Part shown: positions 31,443 through 37,500 of the stretch, in pieces
Layout of the letters: every line of letters starts with the position of its first letter
How positions within the stretch are numbered: the first letter of the stretch is position 1
Origin: Symbiodinium natans
Taxonomy: Eukaryota; Sar; Dinophyceae; Suessiales; Symbiodiniaceae
DNA: 37,500 nucleotides
Direction: 5' to 3'
Assembly (NCBI GenBank): GCA_905221605.1
Contig: CAJNDS010002754.1
Coordinates: 142,501 to 180,000, forward strand
Position numbers and translations under genes: made by a program
Notes under the pieces: model-generated
What the model was told of the DNA's origin: nothing
What the model saw: only the letters and a program-made list of their open reading frames with translations
Database searches by the model: none

Positions 31443-31588
31443 AGGGACTGATGGATGAAACCTCTCCGTCGCTAGCAGAGTCATCTGTATCACCTCTTGT
31501 ATCTCCACTTTCGACTTACTGACTGCTTCCATGAGGGAGATACGCAGGCCACCCCAGGCTGTCGAACTCAAGGCAGGTCAAAGTCCCA

Positions 31589-31795
31589 ATGCCGTTTGTA
31601 AACTTCATAGATCCGTACCTCAGGAACGGCATGAGGCTCGTTAGTACGGCGGATCTTAATCCAAAGGAGATTCCTACTCAGTACCAACAAGACTTTCGGA
31701 ACTTGGAGCCAATTTCATTTTGCCAGTCCAAGTTTGCTCTGTCCACTCAGGTATTCTGCCTGCCTAACATGCCAGGGGACCACCGAGCATTCTGA
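31589..31795 (+). CDS. Small hypothetical ORF near the 3' end of the LTR element
   Basis: 68 codons from an ATG at 31,589 to TGA, between the hairpin array and the polypurine tract. The composition (FVNFIDPYLRNGMRLV..., then NPKEIPTQYQQDF) looks like ordinary protein rather than repeat, and the frame has no simple-sequence explanation. It matches no family I recognise. It may be a remnant of a longer frame or a small accessory ORF; chance is not excluded. Confidence 0.3.
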   Translation: MPFVNFIDPYLRNGMRLVSTADLNPKEIPTQYQQDFRNLEPISFCQSKFALSTQVFCLPNMPGDHRAF

Positions 31796-31857
31796 AGGCC
31801 AACCTAAGCGGAAGCCCTGACTGTGCCGATTGTTTGTGTTTCGGGTGTCAAGACCCC

Positions 31858-31868
31858 GAAAGGGGGAG
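31858..31868 (+). promoter_or_regulatory. Polypurine tract of the LTR element
   Basis: GAAAGGGGGAG directly abuts the first T of the 3' LTR. Position and composition fit the plus-strand primer site of LTR retrotransposons. Confidence 0.85.
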
Positions 31869-32110
31869 TGTGAATCGGCTTGACAATATGTATGCTCGCC
31901 GCAGCACCTCTTCCAGGGAGCTTCCATCTTTCGGTATAGGCCCAACCCCGTTAAGTAAGCTTCACCTAAGGTGGGCCCTTGTAGGTACATGTACAGAAAT
32001 TTCAAAATGAGTCCGTAGTTTGTAGCCAATTCTTCTTTGGTTTGTCGTTGACCCTCTTGAGTAGAGGCTTCGCTGATGGAAAAGAGGTCCGGTGAGAGCC
32101 ATGGCTTCCA
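31869..32110 (+). repeat. 3' LTR (242 bp)
   Basis: Same sequence as 20,058-20,299 except A at 31,906. It is followed by T and then ACCCTAAACCC, a continuation of the telomeric array interrupted by the element. Confidence 0.96.
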
Positions 32111-32111
32111 T

Positions 32112-32143
32112 ACCCTAAACCCTAAACCCTAAACCCTAAACCT
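32112..32143. repeat. Interstitial telomeric (CCCTAAA)n array, right of the LTR element
   Basis: Four units directly following the 3' LTR. They are the right-hand remainder of the array at 19,936-20,057 before it was split. Confidence 0.95.
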
Positions 32144-32743
32144 CAACCCAGAAGAGGCCTGGAAACCTCAGGAGACCGAACAACATCGAAGGCGATCTTG
32201 CGAACTCCCTAAAGACCCATATGTGCCCTAAGCCACGAAACCGAAAGCCCCGTAACCCCTGCAAAGCCCGGTCAGATCCCAAAACTGCTAAAAACAGAAG
32301 GAGATTGTATGACCCTATTCGAGCCTTTCCTGCATGAAACATAAAAGGACGCTGTGTGTAGCCATATAAATCCAGAAATTTCTCTTGGGGCTGCAAGGCA
32401 CTGGCCGAGCTCGAAGGTGGCAAGCGACGTGAAGTCCAACCATTCTTTGACCCCCTGGCGCCGTTTAAAGCCTTCGGGGGTGCTCAGGGAAGTTGAGGGC
32501 AGGATGGGCAGGGTTCTCGGAAGGTTTTCGGAGGGGATTTTTCTGGAGGGGTTTAGCAGCTTAGCATTGAAGCTGGGGCATCTTTCGAGGCAACTTGTTG
32601 ATGGTCACCTGGACCCAGGTCCGGTGCGGATCGATGTCTGTCATGACAAGGCACCATAGTAAGGCGCCTTGAAAACCCAAACCGAAGTAAACCCTTAGGC
32701 CCTAAGCAGGGCCATAGGCTGCACCCAGGGCTCTTTTTTGCAC

Positions 32744-32832
32744 GTGGCTGACTCCCAGGTGTCCGAGCGCCTGGACTACATCGAGCAGATGCTCGGGGAC
32801 TCTGCGGGCAAGCATGCCAGGGACTGCTTGCG
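32744..32832 (+). pseudogene. Coiled-coil gene fragment, exon-like segment in copy B
   Basis: Reads VADSQVSERLDYIEQMLGDS then AGKHARDCL, with hydrophobic residues at heptad-like spacing. I recall similar VxERLxYLExxLGDSADKHA repeats in predicted dinoflagellate coiled-coil proteins; this is recollection, not a search. In copy C one extra A (CCCAGGATGTCC against CCCAGGTGTCC) breaks the frame. It is called a pseudogene because no copy keeps all segments intact. Confidence 0.5.
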
Positions 32833-32915
32833 ACCGCCCGAAGCCCTAAGCAAACCCAACCGAATCGACCAATGACTTTTTTTGACAAGTCATCAGATTA
32901 TATGTGAAACGCTCT

Positions 32916-33052
32916 GCCTGGAAGGAGCTGGGGAAGCGCAGGCGAGGCTGGAGGAGATGCACATGCGCGTCGCCGTGTGCGAGGACCATGGAAAAAAGCA
33001 CATCGACTCGCTGACGAAGGCCCGCAACATCCTCACCGGCAGCACATCCTAA
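32916..33052 (+). pseudogene. Coiled-coil gene fragment, terminal exon-like segment in copy B (frameshifted)
   Basis: Same segment as 34,406-34,540 in copy C, but with GAGCTGGGGAAGCG (one G fewer), which shifts the frame upstream of [20 protein letters not shown]. It ends at a TAA at about 33,050-33,052. Confidence 0.5.
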
Positions 33053-33371
33053 AGACCCTAAACCCTAAAAGCCCTGTATTCTTCTACCTCTTTTCCCTTT
33101 CTCCGTCTTCTTTTGTACTCACGATGGACGTATTGCATCCCTGAAGTGTGGTTGTGAGGCTGCTAGGCAGGTGGCAAGAAAAGCCCTAAAGTCCGTTCGC
33201 TATACACTCCCCCCACGGGGCTTTTGGATTGGAATGTGTGGGATTCTGTCCGCTTGGCGCCCTTTTGCAATTTTGGGGTTCTGGCCTCCCTGTTCAAAGT
33301 AGCCAGCCCCATAAAGGATATACCCGTACTTTAGGATTTAAGATATATGGCTATTATAAGGGGCTGCTACT

Positions 33372-33645
33372 AAACCCCTAAACCCTAAACCCTAAACCCT
33401 AAACCCTAACCCCTAAACCCTAAACCCTAAACCCTAAACCCTAAACCCTAAACCCTAAACCCTAAACCCTAAACCCTAAACCCTAAACCCTAAACCCTAA
33501 ACCCTAAACCCTAAACCCTAAGCCCTAAACCCTAAACCCTAAACCCTAAACCCTAAACCCTAAACCCTAAACCCTTTACCCTAAACCCTAAACCCTAAAC
33601 CCTAAACCCTAAACCCTAAACCCTAAACCCTAAACCCTAAACCTC
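33372..33645. repeat. Long interstitial telomeric (CCCTAAA)n array between copies B and C
   Basis: About 38 units, nearly all perfect, with rare variants (CCCTAACCC, AGCCCTAAA, CCCTTTACCC). It separates two copies of the same unit, so the repeating module here is unit plus telomeric array. Confidence 0.98.
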
Positions 33646-34859
33646 AACCCAGAAGAGGCCTGGAAACCTCAGGAGACCGAACAACATCGAAGGCGATCTT
33701 GCGAACTCCCTAAAGACCCATATGTGCCCTAAGCCACGAAACCGAAAGCCCCGTAGGCCCTGCAAAGCCCGGTCAGATCCCAAAACTGCTAAAAACAGAA
33801 GGAGATTGTATGACCCTATTCGAGCCTTTCCTGCATGAAACATAAAATATAAATCCAGAAATTTCTCTTGGGGCTGCGAGGCACTGGCCGAGCTCCAGGA
33901 GAAGGTGGCAAGCGACGTGAAGTCCAACCATTCTTTGACCCTGGCGCCGTTTAAAGCGTTCGGGGGTGCTCAGGGAAGTTGAGGGCAGGATGGGCAGGGT
34001 TCTCGGAAGGTTTTCGGAGGGGATTTTTCTGGAGGGGTTTAGCAGCTTAGCATTGAAGCTGGGGCATCTTTCGAGGCAACTTGTTGATGGTCACCTGGAC
34101 CCAGGTCCGGTGCGGATCGATGTCTGTCATGACAAGGCACCATGGTAAGGCGCCCTGAAAACCCAAACAGAAGTAAACCCTTAGGCCCTAAGCAGGGCCA
34201 TAGGCTGCACCCAGGGCTCTTTTTTGCACGTGGCTGACTCCCAGGATGTCCGAGCGCCTGGACTACATCGAGCAGATGCTCGGGGACTCTGCGGGCAAGC
34301 ATGCCAGGGACTGCTTGCGACCGCCCGAAGCCCTAAGCAAACCCAACCGAATCGACCAATGACTTTTTTTGACAAGTCATCAGATGATATGTGAAACGCT
34401 CTGCCTGGAAGGAGCTGGGGGAAGCGCAGGCGAGGCTGGAGGAGATGCACATGCGCATCGCCGTGTGCGAGGACCATGGAAAAAAGCACATCGACTCGCT
34501 GACGAAGGCCCGCAAAATCCTCACCGGCAGCGCATCCTAAAGACCCTAAACCCTAAAAGCCTGTATTCTTCTACCTCTTTTCCCTTTCTCCGTCTTCTTT
34601 TTTACTCACGATGGACGTATTGCATCCCTGAAGTGTGGTTGTGAGGCTGCTAGGCAGGTGGCAAAAAAGCCCTAAAGTCCGTTCGCTATACACTCCCCCC
34701 ACGGGGCTTTTGGATTGGAATGTGTGGGATTCTGTCCGCTTGGCGCCCTTTTGCAATTTTGGGGTTCTGGCCTCCCTGTTCAAAGTAGCCAGCCCCATAA
34801 AGGATATACCCGTACTTGAGGATTTTTAGATATATTTGGCTATTATAAGGGGCTGCTAC
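33646..34859. repeat. Subtelomere-like unit, copy C
   Basis: Very similar to copy B over its whole length. It keeps the segment GAGGCACTGGCCGAGCTCCAGGAGAAG (about 33,877-33,903), which reads EALAELQEKVASDVKSNH and is damaged in B. It ends in only about three CCCTAAA units (to about 34,882) before unrelated sequence begins. Confidence 0.95.
34406..34540 (+). pseudogene. Coiled-coil gene fragment, terminal exon-like segment in copy C (frame intact)
   Basis: An open segment of 44 codons plus TAA reads [20 protein letters not shown], then [20 protein letters not shown] and a short tail. The pattern suggests an amphipathic coiled-coil end. It is the only one of three copies with this segment undamaged: A loses a base in the GGAAAAAAGC run and B loses one in the GGGGG run. 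In C itself the upstream segment is broken. A truncated, amplified host gene fragment is the likeliest explanation. Confidence 0.5.
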
Positions 34860-36401
34860 TAAACCCCTAAACCCTAAACCCTGCGCGGCAGTTCAGGACC
34901 TGGATGCCCTGAAGCACACCGTGTGCCAAGAGATCACAGGGCGTCGCGAGGGCGAGGTGCGCCTCCCAAAATCCTTGAACCCAGAGATCCGGCGGTTTAG
35001 GGTTTAGGGTTTTAAGGTTTAGGGTTTAGGGTTTTGAGTCGCTGCAGACCAGATGCAAAAGGGTTTAGGGTTTTAAGGGTTTAGGGGTCAGCGTGGGGTT
35101 TAGGGTTTGGGATAGGCCTGGATGCAAAAGGTTAGGGTTCAGGGTTTAGAAGTTTTAGGTTTACGGGGGGGGGGGGGGGTGGTGAATGCAACGCCCAACC
35201 CTCAACCCTAAACCCTCAAGCAGTCCAAATCTTTAAGAGCCCCGTGAACGCATTCAAGTCCCGAAGTTTTGGGTTGAGGGTTAAAAGTTTTAGTTCCAAA
35301 TCCGAGGTTCAGAAACGCGATGCCGCTCTTAAGACTCTTAATAGCAAAGAGGCGCACGTAATTGGACTTACAAGTTGTCACTTAAGGCTCGTTTTTGCTC
35401 ATTGCCAGTTTGATCCGTGGTATTTTTCTCTCCAGCCTTTTTTGGGGGGGTTGGGATGCCCGAAAACGGAACATGTTTTCGACGACAGACCTGAGACTGT
35501 GAAGTATTCATAAGTATTCCCGGACTCTGCTTCGTAGGAGAGGTGTCGGTTTGTGAGGGCTTTGTTGCTTACCCCAAATCCAAAGCCCAAGACCCCCAGA
35601 CCCGAACTCTTTAACGGAAGCCTTGCCTGCCTCGTGCGCGAGTTTGAGAGAGTCGAAATCCGAAACTAAGCCCTAGACTGTGCCAGGAAACTCTGGGCCA
35701 GCGGGGGGGCCTTCTGAAGGACCAGCAGTGGCCCGATCGGGATCTATAGGGTTTAGGCTTAAGGTTCATAAGCGCAAGCTTTCCCAGGATATCCCAAGAT
35801 ACCCACGTTTGATGCATCCATGGAACCTTCCAGTTCTCCCCAAACTCTCAAGTTAACAAACTCCCGACGAAGAGTCACCATATACAAGGAGGGCCTCCCC
35901 GCCCTTTTTTTCCTCCTGCAACCCACCAAAACCCGGCTCCCACCTCAAACCCTAAACGCCTAAGCCCTAAAACCCGTGACAACTCCACAAGTTCTACCGC
36001 GACGTCCAGCTTCAGCGCGGATGACCGCGTGGCCGCACTCGCGAGAGATCTATGCAAAACTAACGAGCCACACGCTGAAGACAGTTAATTTTGGTGCGAG
36101 GCCACACACGATTCACCCAACACTAGAGCGGGCCCGTCTCCATCGTTCACGACGACATCCTGGAACACATCCATGTGCCTGCCGTGCAGCGCAATGAAGA
36201 CTCTGCGTGGCAGCAAAAAAAAACAAGCAAACGCCCACTTGTCCATTTCCTCACACGCGTCTCACGACCTCGAAATGCTCACCGGCCTTGTTTTCGTCTT
36301 TGTGTTCCATTCATCGCGCGATGCGCTCGTCTCCCGCCGCACGGCCATGCGTCAGCGGGGCCCAAGCCTCCTAACCACTTTGATTAGATACTTGCTGATA
36401 A
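34860..36401. other. Degenerate TTTAGGG words and unassigned sequence
   Basis: About 34,990-35,215 is rich in decayed TTTAGGG repeats in the opposite orientation to the arrays at 20.0 and 33.5 kb, including a poly-G run at about 35,165-35,181. A short open stretch at about 34,884-34,975 reads CAAVQDLDALKHTVCQEITG and may be another coiled-coil exon scrap. From 35,220 to 36,400 I see no gene I can name. The part closest to the LINE fragment could hold its decayed upstream region. Confidence 0.4.
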
Positions 36402-37500
36402 GGTGGACGGGTCTTCAGCTACCTTTACCTTAAGATCAAGAAGTGGGCGCCCAAGCAAGCAAAGAAGCGCCCCCAACTTCGGGCAACCACAGGCCGGCTG
36501 CTTTGCCCGGCCGAGGAGGTCAAGGAATTGGCCACATTCTGGAAGGACATCTGTGCGGGAGAGGATGGCAAAGCGCCGCCCAGCTCACAACCGCAACATC
36601 CATGTCATGTGGCGAGAGAGGAGCTAGAACTCGCTCTTCGATTTGTAAAGGGGAACAAGGCGGCGCCGGCGCATTGTGATGTGGCAGCTTCCTGCCGGGC
36701 CCATTGCCGCGTTCTTGGAAGACCAGGTGCTGGCAACGTGGCATAGTGATGCTGCAGAGGTGTTTGAGGATTGGTCGGCTTCCTGGCTCACCTTCTTGAA
36801 TCAGCCCCAGCCCCAGCAGCCCCAGCGCCAGCCCCAGCGCCAGCCCCAGCCCCAGCCCCAGCCCCACAGCCCCGGCCGATGCGCGTGACCGGGCTAAAGC
36901 CCAGGGCCGAGCTCCGTTGCTTGATCATGCAATGGGTCGAGACAACCGCTTTTCATGTTGTGCAAGATGCTGCTGAGGCCGAGTTTTCCTCCTGCCGGGG
37001 GAATAGACAAGGATGTAAGTTATCACCGTCGCTGTGGGTGTGCGTGTCAGTGTACTTGCTGCACCTCATCGAACAGGAGATGGGACAGACCTGGTGCAAC
37101 GAGCATCTGGTGGGGTTCGCAGATGAGACTCACTTGAGGTGGGACATCCTTAATGCTCCGCAGCTCCACCAGGCTTTGGGCCAAGCGCATCGAGTACTTC
37201 AAATCCTCGAACAGGCGGGCCTCAAGCTCTCTCCAGAAAAAACAGCGCGTCTTCTACGCCTAGAAGGTGTGCAAGCAGCCAACATCAAACGAAAAATCAT
37301 TGAGAAGACCAAGGACGGCCGGCGCCTCAAGCTGGGACTCGATTACGTTTTGCCGCTCAAGCAAGAACATGTGTACCTTGGAGCTTGCGTTACGTACTGG
37401 GACTTTGAGCACAAGAACATGAAGCATAGAGTACATGCAGGCAAGGTCGCTTTTCAGCGTGTTCGTAAGTTTCTCACGGCAGAGAAAGCAGCCACCTTGC
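36402..37500 (+). pseudogene. LINE (non-LTR) reverse transcriptase fragment, damaged, runs off the window
   Basis: Frame opens at 36,402 with a lead-in (YLKIKKWAPKQAKKRPQLR... ATTGRLLCPAEEVKELATFW) typical of dinoflagellate LINE polyproteins. It shifts to a second frame at about 36,690-36,800 (..DWSASWLTFLNQP) and returns to the first frame after a CAGCCC-rich run. It then reads RT motif GNRQGCKLSPSLW (about 37,001-37,040), the catalytic-site region GFADETHLRW (37,113-37,142) and VYLGACVTYWDFEHKNMKHR (from 37,371). It stays open to the last base. The usual [FY]ADD is FADE here, which would be expected to impair catalysis, and the two frame changes confirm decay. Non-LTR elements of this kind copy their RNA at a nicked target; this copy is unlikely to be active. 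No target duplication or 3' end is in view. Confidence 0.85.
36798..36872. repeat. CAGCCC minisatellite inside the reverse transcriptase fragment
   Basis: About twelve imperfect CAGCCC/CAGCGC units. It sits where related elements have the KP...RPI segment of the RT domain and where the reading frame changes, so expansion here probably helped to break the gene. Confidence 0.85.

Larger units (their letters stand above)
20058..32110 (+). mobile_element. 12.05-kb LTR retroelement with half-tRNA(Met) primer site and CCCH-finger ORFs
   Basis: Two 242-bp direct repeats (TGTGAATCGG...GGCTTCCA) differ at one base and bound an interior of about 11.57 kb. The left LTR is followed after two bases by GGTTATGAGCCC, the complement of a methionine tRNA anticodon arm. 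The right LTR is preceded directly by the polypurine tract GAAAGGGGGAG. Both flanks are CCCTAAA telomeric DNA. If one counts a T after the CA end, ACCCTA stands on both sides as a possible target duplication, but the repetitive target makes this ambiguous. Interior frames encode seven CCCH zinc fingers. I searched by eye for aspartic protease, HHCC/DDE integrase, reverse transcriptase YxDD and RNase H signatures and saw none, so it is probably non-autonomous. The near-identical LTRs point to a recent insertion. The copia-style primer site favours the Ty1/copia lineage, but this is inference without a pol gene. Confidence 0.9.
32144..33371. repeat. Subtelomere-like unit, copy B
   Basis: A 1.23-kb unit from TCAACCCAGAAGAGGCCTGG to GGGGCTGCTAC, repeated as copy C at 33,646-34,859 and in parts as copy A. 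Relative to C it has about 20 extra bases near 32,346-32,365 (GGACGCTGTGTGTAGCCAT), a short deletion near 32,411 (GAGCTCGAAGGTGGC against GAGCTCCAGGAGAAGGTGGC), and one G fewer at about 32,930. Confidence 0.95.

Overview
The window looks like nuclear DNA of a dinoflagellate, most likely of the Symbiodinium/Polarella kind. The evidence is long interstitial arrays of the Arabidopsis-type telomere repeat CCCTAAA/TTTAGGG, a LINE reverse transcriptase of the type abundant in dinoflagellate genomes at the right edge, coiled-coil gene fragments of a dinoflagellate type, very low gene density and many simple repeats. No bacterial or organellar gene was recognised, and no RNA gene was found.

Layout. 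Positions 1-17,975 hold no gene I can support. This stretch contains degenerate repeat clusters (CGGCTTAT-type at about 1.64-2.07 kb and, inverted, at 3.43-3.79 kb; CCCTATG-type at about 5.05-5.35 kb), G/C homopolymer tracts, microsatellites, small palindromes and scattered telomere-like words. Positions 17,976-20,057 are a rearranged copy (A) of a subtelomere-like unit that ends in a CCCTAAA array. Positions 20,058-32,110 are a 12.05-kb LTR-flanked element inserted in that telomeric array. Positions 32,111-34,882 are two more copies (B, C) of the same unit, separated by a CCCTAAA array of about 270 bp. From 34,883 to 36,400 there are degenerate TTTAGGG words and unassigned sequence. From 36,402 to the end there is a damaged LINE reverse transcriptase fragment.

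The LTR element is the main find. It has 242-bp direct LTRs (TG...CA, one mismatch), a primer site two bases after the 5' LTR that is complementary to the anticodon arm of a methionine tRNA (half-tRNA priming as in Drosophila copia), and a polypurine tract touching the 3' LTR. Its roughly 11.5-kb interior carries very long reading frames with seven CCCH zinc fingers and internal peptide repeats. I could find no protease, integrase, reverse transcriptase or RNase H. The frames read as one giant coding region broken by three frame changes, one explained by a 4-bp duplication. Just before the 3' end lies an array of five 45-bp-type repeats. Each folds as a hairpin with a conserved loop, and sequence changes between units preserve the pairing.

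The reading I favour is a young, probably non-autonomous, copia-primed retroelement that encodes a giant CCCH-finger Gag-like protein and a repeated RNA hairpin cassette, and that landed in telomeric DNA. Replication would depend on enzymes from a partner element.
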